Origin: Alcaligenes faecalis | Lineage (GTDB): Bacteria; Pseudomonadota; Gammaproteobacteria; Burkholderiales; Burkholderiaceae_B | Direction: 5' to 3' | Length of the DNA stretch: 64,000 nt | NCBI RefSeq assembly: GCF_009497775.1 | Contig: NZ_CP031012.1 | Coordinates: forward strand, 744,001 to 808,000 | Shown: positions 8,712-20,406 of the stretch, piece by piece | How positions within the stretch are numbered: position 1 is the stretch's first letter | Layout of the letters: each line of letters starts with the position of its first letter | Program-made: the position numbers and the translations under genes | The notes under the pieces: model-generated | Told to the model about the DNA's origin: nothing | The model's database searches: none | Seen by the model: only the letters and a program-made list of their open reading frames with translations

Positions 8712-9650
8712 TTATCCTTCTACAACCTCGCCGCCTTCATCTTTCTTGACTGGCTTGACCAGATCTTCACGTTTCACGCCCAGCCACATGGAAATAGCGG
8801 CGGCCACGAACACGGAAGAGTAGATACCAAACCAGATACCGATGGTCAGTGCCAACGAGAAGTTGTGCAGGGTTGGGCCACCGAAGAAGAAAATCGACAG
8901 CACCATCATCTGGGTAGAACCGTGGGTGATGATGGTACGCGAGATATTCTGGGTGATGGACAAGTCAATAATTTCCGACACCGACATCTTGCGCTGCTTG
9001 CGGAAGTTTTCACGGATACGGTCCATCACCACAACGGATTCGTTCACCGAGTAGCCCAGCACCGCCAGAACACCGGCCAGCACCGACAGCGAGAACTCCC
9101 ACTGGAAGAACGCGAAAAAGCCCAGAATGATGACCACGTCGTGCAAGTTGGCAATGGCACACGCCAGCGCCAGCTTCCATTCAAAGCGGAAACCCAGGTA
9201 CAGCAAGATACCCGCGACCACAAAGGCCAGGGCCATCAGGCCGTTATGCAATAGTTCCTGCCCGACTTGAGGGCCAACAAACTCCACACGGCGCAGTTCC
9301 ACGTCCGAGTGTTGCTGTTTCAAGGCCTGGATAACTTGCTCGCTTTGCTGAGTCGAGTCCTGACCGTCCAGCACGGGCAGACGGATCATGATGTCTTGAG
9401 AAGTACCGAAGTTCTGAACCTGAAAATCGGTATAGCCCAGCGACTGAATCGAGCCGCGTACATCTTCAACCTGCACGGTTTGCTGATAGTGCACTTCCAT
9501 GACCGTACCACCGGTAAATTCGATGGATAGGTGAAAGCCGCGCACAATAATGAAAACAACCGCTGCGATAAACGTCAGAAAACTGATCAGGTTCAGCACC
9601 AACGCATGGCGCATGAACGGGATAGTGCGGTGAATACGAAAAAATTCCAT
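8712..9650 (-). CDS. secF: Protein translocase subunit SecF
   Basis: Inner-membrane partner of SecD that uses the proton gradient to pull secreted proteins through SecYEG. 312 aa, a first membrane segment near residues 13-38, a periplasmic loop, then five further segments with the signature GYSVNESVVVMDRIRENFR. It follows secD after 52 bp and is the last gene of the operon, just before a strong terminator. Confidence 0.97.
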   Translation of the reverse strand: MEFFRIHRTIPFMRHALVLNLISFLTFIAAVVFIIVRGFHLSIEFTGGTVMEVHYQQTVQVEDVRGSIQSLGYTDFQVQNFGTSQDIMIRLPVLDGQDSTQQSEQVIQALKQQHSDVELRRVEFVGPQVGQELLHNGLMALAFVVAGILLYLGFRFEWKLALACAIANLHDVVIILGFFAFFQWEFSLSVLAGVLAVLGYSVNESVVVMDRIRENFRKQRKMSVSEIIDLSITQNISRTIITHGSTQMMVLSIFFFGGPTLHNFSLALTIGIWFGIYSSVFVAAAISMWLGVKREDLVKPVKKDEGGEVVEG

Positions 9651-9702
9651 GATGCTTTATGCCTGTAGTTGGGCCAGGCCGGTTTGCACCGGCCCTGGCG
9701 CT

Positions 9703-11574
9703 TTACTTCTTGTCCTGTGGCTTCCAGACCTGGCCGATAGAAATCCCTTGCAGGCGACGACGGTTGCCATACCAGAGATTGACCAGGGCACGAACCCCAA
9801 CCACCGAAGAGAACATGGAGGTCAGAATACCGATCACGTGTACCACCGCAAAACCACGGATGGGACCGGAACCGAAGGCCAGCAAAGCAACACCCACAAT
9901 CAGACTGGTCAAGTTGGAGTCAAAAATAGTGGCCCAGGCACGATCAAAACCCAGGTGAATGGCTTGTTGCGGTGAGGCACCATTGCGTAATTCCTCTCGG
10001 ATACGCTCGTTGATCAGCACGTTGGCGTCAATGGCCATACCCAGCGTCAGCGCAATGGCCGCAATACCTGGCAAGGTCAAGGTTGCCTGCAGCATGGACA
10101 GCACGGCCAGCAGCAAGAGCACGTTGAAGGTCAGGCCAATGGTAGAGAACAGACCAATCAGGTGGTAATACAGCATGATGAAGATCGCAATCGCAATAAA
10201 GCCGTACAGCGTGGCGTTAAAGCCTTGGCGAATATTGTCGGCACCCAGGCTCGGGCCAATGGTGCGTTCTTCAATAATGCTCATGGGGGCGGCCAGCGAA
10301 CCGGCGCGCAACAGCAGGGAAATATCGGCGGCTTCCTGAGCATTCATGCTGCCGCTGATCTGTACCTGGCCGTTAGGAATTTCGCTGCGGATAACCGGAG
10401 CCGTCACCACTTCACCCACGCCGTTTTCAAACAGCACAATGGCCATGCGCTTGTTGATGTTGTTGCGGGTAATGTCGCGGAAAATACGCGAGCCCTTGTT
10501 GTCCAGCGTCAGGTTGACGGTGGGCTGCTGGGTTTGCGAATCTCGACCGGGCTGGGCGTCTTGCAGGTTTTCACCCGTCAGGATGACCTGACGACGCAGC
10601 AGCAAGGGGGCACCGCCACGTTCGGTGTAGCGCTCCAGACCAAAGGGCACAGTGCCCGAGTTCAACGCGGCAACGGCAGCGGGGGAGTCTTCCACCATGC
10701 GCAGTTCCAGCGTGGCGGTACGACCCAGAATTTCCTTGGCCTTGGCTACATCCTGCACACCGGGCAGTTGCACCACGATGCGGTCGGAGCCTTGCTGTTG
10801 AATCACAGGTTCGGCCACGCCCAGCTCGTTGATACGGTTGTGCAGGGTGGTGATGTTTTGCTTGAGTGCGTTGGATTGCACCTGAATGGTGGCGGCTTCC
10901 GTCATGCGGGCGGTCAAACCGCTATCGCCGGCAGGAGTGAATTCCAGGTCAGGCATGGCGCGGCGCATTTCGGACTGGGCGCGGTCGCGTTCGTCTGCGG
11001 ACGCAAAGCTCATGCGCAGGGAGTGACCATCACGCTCAATGTTGCTCACGGGCACTTTGGCCTCGCGCAGCACGCTGCGGGCATCAGCCACCATGGAGTC
11101 GTAGCGCGCTTGCAGTGCGCCTTGCATGTCCACTTGCAGCAGGAAGTGCACGCCACCACGCAAGTCCAGACCCAGGTGCATGGGGTGGGCGCCCAGTGCA
11201 GTCAGCCAGGCTGGCGACGCAGAAACCAGGTTCAGGGCGACGGTGTAGTCGGGGGCGGCCGCCGTGGAGTCCTTGTTCAATTCGCGCTCGATCAGGTCTT
11301 TGGCCTTGAGCTGAACATCGGTGGACTCAAAACGGAAACGCGCGGTGGCGCTGGGTCCGTTTTGCTCAAAATACGAGCCCGTCGTAGGAATATTGTTTTT
11401 CTTGAGCAGCTCTTCAACATGGCTGATCAGGTTGGTTTCAAGCCGGACCGTGGATTTGGCGCTGGAAACCTGCACAGCAGGAGACTCACCAAACAGATTG
11501 GGCAAGGTATAGATCAGGCCGATCGCCAGCGCGACCAAGACGATGACATATTTCCAGAGGGGATAACGATTCAT
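9703..11574 (-). CDS. secD: Protein translocase subunit SecD
   Basis: 623 aa with one N-terminal membrane segment (YVIVLVALAIGLIYTLPNLF), the conserved GLDLRGGVHFLLQVD motif opening a large periplasmic domain, and a C-terminal five-helix membrane unit with GMAIDANVLINERIREE. It forms the SecDF complex with the next gene product; YajC, encoded just upstream, joins the same complex. Confidence 0.97.
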   Translation of the reverse strand: MNRYPLWKYVIVLVALAIGLIYTLPNLFGESPAVQVSSAKSTVRLETNLISHVEELLKKNNIPTTGSYFEQNGPSATARFRFESTDVQLKAKDLIERELNKDSTAAAPDYTVALNLVSASPAWLTALGAHPMHLGLDLRGGVHFLLQVDMQGALQARYDSMVADARSVLREAKVPVSNIERDGHSLRMSFASADERDRAQSEMRRAMPDLEFTPAGDSGLTARMTEAATIQVQSNALKQNITTLHNRINELGVAEPVIQQQGSDRIVVQLPGVQDVAKAKEILGRTATLELRMVEDSPAAVAALNSGTVPFGLERYTERGGAPLLLRRQVILTGENLQDAQPGRDSQTQQPTVNLTLDNKGSRIFRDITRNNINKRMAIVLFENGVGEVVTAPVIRSEIPNGQVQISGSMNAQEAADISLLLRAGSLAAPMSIIEERTIGPSLGADNIRQGFNATLYGFIAIAIFIMLYYHLIGLFSTIGLTFNVLLLLAVLSMLQATLTLPGIAAIALTLGMAIDANVLINERIREELRNGASPQQAIHLGFDRAWATIFDSNLTSLIVGVALLAFGSGPIRGFAVVHVIGILTSMFSSVVGVRALVNLWYGNRRRLQGISIGQVWKPQDKK

Positions 11575-11634
11575 GGGATATCTACGACGGGTGCAGAAAT
11601 GGCAACCCCGGACCGAGGTCCGGGGTCGGAGGCA

Positions 11635-11976
11635 TTACAGCGACTTGATCGTGCCCTTGGGCAGAACAGTCGTAACGGCCACGCGTTGGACCAGAACTTC
11701 AACAGGCTTGTCGGTCAGGTTGGCCACTTCAACGGTCAGGTAGTTGTCGTGAACTTTGCTGACTTTGCCCAGCAGGCCGCCGGAAGTGATCACTTCGTCG
11801 CCTTTGGCCAGGTTGGACACCAGGTTGCGGTGCTCTTTCTGACGCTTCATTTGAGGACGAATCATCAAGAAGTACAGCACAACGAACATCAAGATGATGG
11901 GCAGCATGCCCATCAAGGCATTTTCGCCGCCAGCAGCCTGGGCGGGGATGAGAGTCAGAATGTCAACAGCGGACAT
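11635..11976 (-). CDS. yajC: Sec translocon accessory subunit YajC
   Basis: 113 aa, a single N-terminal membrane segment (PIILMFVVLYFLMIRPQ) followed by the conserved RPQMKRQKEH and a small cytoplasmic domain with GDEVITSGGLLGKV. It lies between tgt and secD, the standard order. A good Shine-Dalgarno (AGGAG on the minus strand, about 6 bp upstream) supports the ATG at 11976. Confidence 0.96.
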   Translation of the reverse strand: MSAVDILTLIPAQAAGGENALMGMLPIILMFVVLYFLMIRPQMKRQKEHRNLVSNLAKGDEVITSGGLLGKVSKVHDNYLTVEVANLTDKPVEVLVQRVAVTTVLPKGTIKSL

Positions 11977-12065
11977 GTGGGGCTCCTGAGGATTTTTTTG
12001 TGTGGGTTGTCAAAAACTAACGGTGTATTGTAGCGGCACTTTATTGCGGTATCACAAACAGCGTG

Positions 12066-14263
<2,198 letters not shown>

Positions 14264-14421
14264 GGTTTGTCGTAAAGGGCCGCTGGCCAGAAGGCCGGGC
14301 CTGATGGGGTAACCGACTATTTTAACGCTTTGCCGCCAGATTGCTGAAACGGCCATATCCGTGGTGTTTTTCTTTCGGTATGCTTGGGTCTTTCCTGAAT
14401 TGATCTGTTGGAGACGAGGGC

Positions 14422-15870
14422 ATGGGCGTTTTAAAGGCAAAGCCTGTTTTGAGTCGTTGCAAGCATGTGGCCCTGGCCGCCTTGCTCATGGTGCAAGGCG
14501 CATCACTAGCCCTGGCCCAGGCCCTGCCGCCCGAACTGGCTTCGGTCTGGAATGCCAGCCGCTTGCCGCAATCGTCCCTGTCCATTGTGGTGGACGAGGC
14601 CGACGGCCCGCGCCTGATTGGCGTCAATCCCCAAGAGCCCCGTAACCCTGCCTCGGTGATGAAACTGGTCAGCACCTGGGCTGGTTTGTCCGCTCTGGGG
14701 CCAGAATATACCTGGCGCACCACCTTGATGGCCCAGGATGGCCTGCAGGTGGACGAGCAAGGCACTTTGAAGGGGCCTTTGTATATCAAGGCGGGGGGCG
14801 ATCCTTTTTTGACCGTGCCGCAGTTGTGGGACATGTTGCGCGAGCTCCGCTTGCGTGGGGTGAAGAATCTGACCGAAGTTATTGTGGATCGTTCCATCTT
14901 CGGTAACGTCACTATCAATCCGGGCGATTTCGACAACGCGGGCGACCGTCCCTACAACGCCAGTCCCGACGCCATGATGGTAGGTCTGGGGGCGTCCCGT
15001 CTGGTGTTTCAACCCGATACACAAGCGCGCAAATGGATTGCGATTATCGACCCGCCTTTGCCCGGCGTGCGCGTACAGGGTGAAGTCGAGTGGTCAACCG
15101 CGACTTGCCCTGGCTCGCCCGTAGTCGGTACCCAGATTCAGCCCGAAGCCGGTGGCATGGTGGTCCGTGTCAGTGGCAAGGCCGCCGCTTCCTGCGGTGA
15201 GTTCAGCGTGTACCGTCTGGTGCATTCCCAAACCGACTTTTTCGACAAGCTGTTCCGCAGCCTGTGGCGCGATCTGGGCGGCACCTTGGCCCGCGACATC
15301 AAGACCGGCCGCGTGCCTGCCCGTGCTCAGGCGATTACCTGGCATGATTCCCAGTCCCTGTCTGACCTGATCCGCCTTATTAATAAGCAAAGTAATAATG
15401 TGATGGCCCGCACCATCCTGCTGACTGTGGGCGCGGAAATGAATGGTCCCGGTGCCACGGTGGCCACTGGCGAGCGCGCTGTCATGAACGTGCTGGGTCG
15501 CCAGGGCGTGAATACCGCGGGCTGGACCGTGGACAACGGCTCGGGCCTGTCCCGCAATGCCCGCGTCACGGCGGGTGGCATGGCTGACATGCTGAAAGTC
15601 GCCTGGCGCTCGAACTGGATGCCCGAGTACATTTCCTCCTTTGCGATCTCCGGTGTGGACGGCACCGTGCGTTCGCGCCTGCGCGACGACGAGGTGCAGG
15701 GCCGTGCCCACCTGAAAACCGGCACCCTGCGCGATAGCCGCGCACTGGCCGGTTACGTGCTGGGAGCCAGCGGAAAGCGGTATATTGTCGTCATGATGGT
15801 CAATGACGAACGTTCTGCCTCTGCCCGACCCTTTTTTGACGCGGTGGTGAAGTGGCTGGCAGTGCGTTAA
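14422..15870 (+). CDS. dacB: D-alanyl-D-alanine carboxypeptidase/endopeptidase (PBP4 type)
   Basis: Periplasmic peptidoglycan-trimming enzyme. A signal peptide ends near residue 32 (SLALA/Q). All three penicillin-binding motifs are visible: SVMK at 78-81, SNN at 324-326 and KTG at 432-434. The long segment between the first two motifs is typical of class C proteins. GGAG about 9 bp upstream supports the ATG. Cys 229 and 258 may form a disulfide. Confidence 0.95.
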   Translation: MGVLKAKPVLSRCKHVALAALLMVQGASLALAQALPPELASVWNASRLPQSSLSIVVDEADGPRLIGVNPQEPRNPASVMKLVSTWAGLSALGPEYTWRTTLMAQDGLQVDEQGTLKGPLYIKAGGDPFLTVPQLWDMLRELRLRGVKNLTEVIVDRSIFGNVTINPGDFDNAGDRPYNASPDAMMVGLGASRLVFQPDTQARKWIAIIDPPLPGVRVQGEVEWSTATCPGSPVVGTQIQPEAGGMVVRVSGKAAASCGEFSVYRLVHSQTDFFDKLFRSLWRDLGGTLARDIKTGRVPARAQAITWHDSQSLSDLIRLINKQSNNVMARTILLTVGAEMNGPGATVATGERAVMNVLGRQGVNTAGWTVDNGSGLSRNARVTAGGMADMLKVAWRSNWMPEYISSFAISGVDGTVRSRLRDDEVQGRAHLKTGTLRDSRALAGYVLGASGKRYIVVMMVNDERSASARPFFDAVVKWLAVR

Positions 15871-15940
15871 CGATCACGATAGTGCGGGCTGCTGTGCAGC
15901 AGCCCTGTTTTTAGTTAGTCCCTAATTTGATGAAGCAATC

Positions 15941-16591
15941 ATGCCCATACACGAAATACGCCACCCTTTGATCCGCCACAAACTGGGCTTGATGCGCAAG
16001 GCAGATCTCAGCACCAAGAATTTCCGCGAAATGTCTCAGGAAGTTGCCTCTTTGCTGACCTACGAGGCGTGCAAGGATTTGCCTCTGGAACCCACCACGA
16101 TTGAAGGCTGGTGCGGCAATGTGGAAGTGGAAAAGCTGGCTGGCAAGAAAGTGACGGTTGTGCCTATCTTGCGCGCCGGTATTGGCATGCTGGACGGGGT
16201 CTTGAGCTTGATTCCTGGCGCCAAAGTCAGCGTGATCGGTATCGCCCGTAACGAAGAAACCTTTGAAGCCCAGACCTATCTGGAGCGTCTGGTCGGAGAA
16301 CTGGACCAGCGCCTGGCCCTGATCATCGACCCCATGCTGGCAACCGGCGGCTCCATGGTCGCCACGATTGATCTGCTGAAAAAAGCAGGCTGCAAGAATA
16401 TTCGCGCTCTGGTGCTGGTGGCTGCCCCTGAAGGCATCGCCACTCTTGAAAAACACCATCCTGACGTGCATATCTATACCGCGTCCATTGATCAGCATCT
16501 GGACGAGCATGGTTATATCGTGCCGGGCCTGGGCGATGCGGGCGACCGTATTTTTGGTACTCGCCAGAAGGTCCAGGACGGCGAAGTCTAA
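15941..16591 (+). CDS. upp: Uracil phosphoribosyltransferase
   Basis: Salvages uracil to UMP with [16 protein letters not shown] is the PRPP-binding loop, and [12 protein letters not shown] the C-terminal uracil-binding motif. At 216 aa it is slightly longer than most because of a short charged tail. It stands alone, without a uracil permease gene next to it. Confidence 0.96.
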   Translation: MPIHEIRHPLIRHKLGLMRKADLSTKNFREMSQEVASLLTYEACKDLPLEPTTIEGWCGNVEVEKLAGKKVTVVPILRAGIGMLDGVLSLIPGAKVSVIGIARNEETFEAQTYLERLVGELDQRLALIIDPMLATGGSMVATIDLLKKAGCKNIRALVLVAAPEGIATLEKHHPDVHIYTASIDQHLDEHGYIVPGLGDAGDRIFGTRQKVQDGEV

Positions 16592-16692
16592 GTCCAGAAC
16601 TTGTCGTGCTTTTTTACAATCCCTTGCTAGTACGTCAGAGGGGATAGGCATAATAAAGAGTCGAACTTAAGTTTCACTGAATCAGGATGTAC

Positions 16693-17409
16693 ATGAAACT
16701 GAATGCTTGGATGGCTGCACCGCTGTTGGTCATGTTGGGCCTGAGCTCGGCTCAGGCTGGTTTGTGTGACGTCCCTTTCATGCGGGACGGCGGGCAGGTA
16801 CAACTGACGGGCTCGGGCTTTCTGGCCCTGGGCGCTGATCTGGCTTTTTCCGACGTGAAAAAGCAGGGTGGCGATCAATGCCAGGCTCGCGTACAGGGCA
16901 AGGCCAGTGTGGCCCTGGCGGGTTTGCCTGCCAGCAAACCCAATATTGACTATGTCATGACCGTGCGCGATGGCCGTACCCGTTTCCAGCGAGACGATGG
17001 CCGTGGCGGTCTGGAAGCCGTTCAAGGTTCGTTTGACCTGCGCTTGTTGGGGCTGTTCTCTTACGAGCATGGCGGGCTGCAAGAAGGGCAGACCTTTCCC
17101 CGCCAGGATTTCCAGATCAATCTGGACAAGCGCGCTCAGGCCAATATCCTGCGCATTCATACCGGTGCCAAGACGGTGGGCGCCCAGCAAACCGTGCAGA
17201 CCACCCTGGGCAGCTACCAGTGCTGGCCCATCCGCTATCAGCGCGAGATCGAGCCCACCCAGGCCAGTTTCAGTGGCATCAGCCTGCCCATTCCGGGGAT
17301 CAATTCCCAGGTTACCGACTGGTACTGCCCGGATGTGCAAATGGTCATGAAGCAAGAAAGTATTCAGAACGGTGTACCGTCTACAGTAGATGTGACCCAA
17401 CTGAAATAA
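16693..17409 (+). CDS. Exported protein of unknown function
   Basis: 238 aa. A clear signal peptide (MKLNAWMAAPLLVMLGLSSAQA) is likely cut after residue 22, leaving a soluble, beta-rich periplasmic protein with four Cys that could form two disulfides. An ATG 6 bp earlier (16687) lies directly on the AGG ribosome-binding site, so I use the second ATG with a 6-bp spacing. I do not recognise a family. A 9-bp hairpin follows the stop. Confidence 0.8.
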   Translation: MKLNAWMAAPLLVMLGLSSAQAGLCDVPFMRDGGQVQLTGSGFLALGADLAFSDVKKQGGDQCQARVQGKASVALAGLPASKPNIDYVMTVRDGRTRFQRDDGRGGLEAVQGSFDLRLLGLFSYEHGGLQEGQTFPRQDFQINLDKRAQANILRIHTGAKTVGAQQTVQTTLGSYQCWPIRYQREIEPTQASFSGISLPIPGINSQVTDWYCPDVQMVMKQESIQNGVPSTVDVTQLK

Positions 17410-17434
17410 ACCTGTGATGTATTGTTCACAGGTT
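17409..17434. terminator. Hairpin after the exported-protein gene
   Basis: Perfect 9-bp arms (17409-17417, 17426-17434) starting at the last base of the stop codon, 8-nt loop, no T-run. Confidence 0.45.
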
Positions 17435-17554
17435 CACCGAGTATCTTTATCCTGAAAACAGCAGGCTAAAGAATTTTGTGTGGCGCTGCTATGGCGCCAG
17501 TCACTTGGCGATACGTATTTGTCGCGTGTCCCTTTCAACTGCAAGGAGTTATTT

Positions 17555-17872
17555 ATGGCTACCAAGAAAAGTGTGGAAAACAGCGGAGACAAATTCATCG
17601 AAGAAGTGAAAGCGAGCCTGGATGAGGCCGAAAAACTGATGCGTGAGGCAGCCGAAGCCACGGGCGACAAGGCCGGTGAGCTGCGTGAAAAAGCCTTGCG
17701 TTCATTGCGTCTGACCCGGGACTCCTTGCACGATGCCCAGGAAGCGGTGGTTGACCACAGCCTGCGTGCAGCCAAGGCAACCGACAACTATGTCCATGAC
17801 AAACCCTGGCAAGCCATTGGCGTGGCCGGTATTGTGGGCCTGATGTTCGGCATGCTGATCAGCCGTCGTTAA
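17555..17872 (+). CDS. ElaB/YqjD/DUF883-family membrane-anchored protein
   Basis: 105 aa. A long acidic amphipathic helix with many Glu/Lys/Ala precedes a single C-terminal membrane anchor (IGVAGIVGLMFGMLISRR). This is the YqjD/ElaB pattern; these proteins bind ribosomes at the inner membrane in stationary phase. AAGGAG (17543-17548) sets the start at 17555, not the ATG at 17480. It is followed by YqjE- and YqjK-like genes. Confidence 0.85.
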   Translation: MATKKSVENSGDKFIEEVKASLDEAEKLMREAAEATGDKAGELREKALRSLRLTRDSLHDAQEAVVDHSLRAAKATDNYVHDKPWQAIGVAGIVGLMFGMLISRR

Positions 17873-17931
17873 TCTGTCTGTGCTCTGCGCTGCGGGCCCT
17901 TTGCGGGGCTGCAGCAGCATAAAAAGTAGCC

Positions 17932-17965
17932 CTGCCGATCTGGATTTAGCGATCCAGATCGGCAG
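17932..17965. terminator. Perfect 14-bp hairpin between the DUF883 and YqjE-like genes
   Basis: Arms 17932-17945 and 17952-17965 with a 6-nt loop and no T-run. It could reduce read-through or protect the 3' end of the first message. Confidence 0.55.
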
Positions 17966-18030
17966 CCTCTTAGAAATCAGGCTCTTGTCGTTGCATGCAA
18001 TGGCAGGATGTCGCAGAGCAGGGATAAATC

Positions 18031-18420
18031 ATGGCGCTTAGGCAAACTATCAGTCAGCTTGGTTCTACCTTGATAGGGGCTGTCAGTACACGACTGGAGC
18101 TGTTTGCTCTGGAAGCCGGGCAGCAAAAGGCGAGCCTGATCACCATTTTCAGCATGGTGTTTGGCGCACTGCTGTTCTCCACTCTGGCGGTGCTGGTTTT
18201 CAGCCTCTTGCTGGCCTTGTACTTCTGGCCGACGGATTATCGTTACTGGGCTTTGGGAGTGCTGGTCGTTCTGTATGCCGGTTTGGGAGTGGGTCTTTTC
18301 CTGGCCGTACGCCGTCGTCTGACCACAGGTCCGATTCCTTTTTCGGCCACCTTGTCCGAGTTGCGTCGCGATGTCGCGTTTATTGAGCGCTTGAGGGATT
18401 CCGAGGGAGACGGGAAATGA
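18031..18420 (+). CDS. Phage-holin-fold (YqjE-like) membrane protein
   Basis: 129 aa with two strong membrane segments (about 38-62 and 72-93) flanked by amphipathic helices; LGSTLIGAVSTRLELFALE is typical of the YqjE/holin-3 superfamily. Despite the family name it is not phage: its neighbours are the YqjD- and YqjK-like genes. It overlaps the next gene by 4 bp. Confidence 0.82.
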   Translation: MALRQTISQLGSTLIGAVSTRLELFALEAGQQKASLITIFSMVFGALLFSTLAVLVFSLLLALYFWPTDYRYWALGVLVVLYAGLGVGLFLAVRRRLTTGPIPFSATLSELRRDVAFIERLRDSEGDGK

Positions 18421-18806
18421 GCACGAAGCAAGAGAGCATGTCCGCCCAGGAGCGGGCTGTGCGTATTGAACTGTTGCGAGTCCGCGCCTCCTTGGAGCGG
18501 CAGACCATGTCGTCCCAGATCCATTCCCTGGGGGAAGACTTAAGTCCCGGCAATTTGTGGAATAGCGTCAAGCCTTCGGGTTTGAGCATGGGCGGTGTGG
18601 TGACCAGCGCGCTGTCCTTGTCGCGCCGTTATCCGTTCCTGTTGTCCGGTGCCTCGGCCGTGCTGAGCAGTTTTGGCGGGCGCTGGATGCGTATCGGGGC
18701 CTTGGCTCTGGGAGCCTGGAAGTTGTTTGATTCTTCCAAGTCGGCACGCGAGAAAGCACGTAATGTACTGGTTCCGGTACGGCGCAAAACCGATGTGGAC
18801 GAGTAA
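18417..18806 (+). CDS. YqjK-like protein
   Basis: 129 aa. A basic N-terminal half (QERAVRIELLRVRASLERQ) is followed by a Gly/Ala-rich hydrophobic stretch and a basic tail. It is weakly conserved and identified mainly by its place after the yqjE-like gene (ATGA overlap). A T-rich terminator follows the stop. Confidence 0.7.
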   Translation: MSTKQESMSAQERAVRIELLRVRASLERQTMSSQIHSLGEDLSPGNLWNSVKPSGLSMGGVVTSALSLSRRYPFLLSGASAVLSSFGGRWMRIGALALGAWKLFDSSKSAREKARNVLVPVRRKTDVDE

Positions 18807-18823
18807 GTCTGCTTGTCTGTTTG

Positions 18824-18848
18824 AAAACCGGCCCAGGCCGGTTTTTTT
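18824..18848 (+). terminator. Intrinsic terminator of the yqjDEK-like genes
   Basis: GC-rich stem (18827-18833 with 18836-18842) followed by seven T. Confidence 0.85.
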
Positions 18849-18964
18849 ATGTTCGCTTCAAGCCCCGTGTTCTGCCTGACTGGTTTTTGAGGGCGGCAAG
18901 GCTTATGCTCCGATAATAAATAATTCCAAAACAAAGCTACCCACATCAGGAGACATAGCCCGTC

Positions 18965-19843
18965 ATGCAGGTGCCATTACTGAATGCCTTAAGAACCTTT
19001 ACGGTGTCGGCGCAAAGGTTGAACTTCACCAAGGCGGCAGAAGACCTGCTGGTCTCTCCCTCGGCAGTTAGCCACCAGATCAAGGTGCTGGAGGAGTATC
19101 TGGGCTGCAAGCTGTTTCTGCGTAAAAACCGTTCGCTGGAGCTGACGGATCAGGGCCAGTTTCTGTTTGACCGTTTGCAGCGGCCGTTTTACGAGATCAA
19201 TCAGGCCTTAAGTGAATTGCGCATGCCGCACGGCAAGAGCCGCATCAATCTGTCCTTGCGTCCTTTTGTGTCCAGCATGTGGTTTACCGGGCAGTTGGGA
19301 GATTTCTGGCTGAAGCATCCGGATATTGAAATCAACTTGCTGCACAGGTTGCAGGCACCGGATTTTTTCAGGGACAACATCAATTTTGCGATTGTCTGGG
19401 GCAAGCAGGGTGACTGGCCGCAGTTGCAGACCTTGCGCATCATCCCCGGCAATCTGACGCCTGTGTGTGCGCCGTCTTATTTGCAGGCGCATGGCCAGAT
19501 CACCTCCCCGGCGGATTTGAACCAGCATGTGCTGATTCACGAAGAAAATCAGCTGTGCTGGGAGCAGTGGTTGCGCAAGGCAGCGGGGCAGGCGCTGACG
19601 GCCAAGAAGAGCTTTCACATTGATGACACCAATGTGCGCATGAATGCCGTCTTGAACGGCCAAGGGGTCATGTTGGGCTGTCCGGCCTTGTTGCAGCCTT
19701 TGATCGACAAGAAGGAAATCGTCCAGCTATTCGATGTTTGCCTGGAAGAGTACGCGTATTTTCTGGCTTACCCCAAGGAGGCGAACCTTAGCCGACAGGA
19801 GCAGGAGTTTGTGGATTGGGTCGCGTCGATTGCAATTCGCTAG
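18965..19843 (+). CDS. LysR-family transcriptional regulator (GcvA-like)
   Basis: 292 aa. The N-terminal winged helix-turn-helix (LNFTKAAEDLLVSPSAVSHQIKVLEEYLG) is followed by a substrate-binding domain. It reads toward the Rieske oxygenase operon but is separated from it by a strong terminator and about 560 bp, so it is its own unit. Regulation of that operon is possible but not shown. AGGAG about 12 bp upstream supports the start. Confidence 0.9.
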   Translation: MQVPLLNALRTFTVSAQRLNFTKAAEDLLVSPSAVSHQIKVLEEYLGCKLFLRKNRSLELTDQGQFLFDRLQRPFYEINQALSELRMPHGKSRINLSLRPFVSSMWFTGQLGDFWLKHPDIEINLLHRLQAPDFFRDNINFAIVWGKQGDWPQLQTLRIIPGNLTPVCAPSYLQAHGQITSPADLNQHVLIHEENQLCWEQWLRKAAGQALTAKKSFHIDDTNVRMNAVLNGQGVMLGCPALLQPLIDKKEIVQLFDVCLEEYAYFLAYPKEANLSRQEQEFVDWVASIAIR

Positions 19844-19933
19844 GCGGTAGTTGATTGATGACGTTCATGTACTGTGCTCGGTGACAGGGCTTTCTTCGCT
19901 CTTTGTTGAGCTTGTTCGCCGTTCCCGCGTCTT

Positions 19934-19965
19934 AAAAAAACCTGCATATTTGCAGGTTTTTTTTT
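19934..19965. terminator. Strong intrinsic terminator after the LysR gene
   Basis: 13-bp perfect stem (A-tract plus CCTGCA) with a 4-nt loop and nine T. The A-tract on the other side makes it bidirectional in form. Confidence 0.92.
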
Positions 19966-19995
19966 ATATATCGGCCTTCCCAAACTAGGCTGGAT

Positions 19996-20058
19996 GCACA
20001 TCGCACATCGCACATCGCACATCGCACATCGCACATCGCACATCGCATATCGCTCGTC
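19996..20058. repeat. Heptanucleotide tandem repeat (GCACATC)n
   Basis: Seven perfect copies of GCACATC (19996-20044), one copy with a single change (20045-20051) and a more diverged ninth. A second 7-bp periodicity (CTCATTT) follows at about 20074-20090. The gap 19844-20406 otherwise holds only the terminator above and the promoter region of the next operon; two short minus-strand frames here are not convincing. Confidence 0.9.
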
Positions 20059-20406
20059 GTACAGTGTTCATTGCTCATTTCTCATTTCTCATCGATTAGG
20101 GTGTGGAGCCCCGATCTGACGCGCCTGACCTGAAGCTTGATCAAGCTCCGCATAGTTCTCACACCGCTCATAACTGATTCCCAAATACCTGCACGCAGCC
20201 CTGAATCGGGTTTCACGTCGCCGTGAATTCCCACACTTTGCAGCGATTTCGACGCACCGCTTCCCCTTCACCCAGATTCAACAACAAAAAAAACTCATCG
20301 TTCCGTCAAATTTGCTCAATTTTCAAGCGTCGCTCCCTGTCGCATGATTGGCCTGACCTAATAAAAGCCATTCATGGTGCTCATGCAAACCAGAGGAGAT
20401 ATCGAG

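Noticed and set aside
18031..18420. Prophage remnant (holin-type protein)
   Set aside because: The neighbours are YqjD- and YqjK-like stress genes and no other phage gene is near.
19840..20043. Minus-strand 67-codon frame starting in the heptanucleotide repeat
   Set aside because: Its start is made of the repeat itself (MCDVRCAMCDVRCAM) and it then crosses a strong terminator.
19996..20058. CRISPR-like array
   Set aside because: The 7-bp unit repeats head to tail with no spacers and no cas genes are present.
20089..20271. Minus-strand 60-codon frame
   Set aside because: GTG start without ribosome-binding site, no recognisable motif, and it occupies the likely control region of the Rieske operon.
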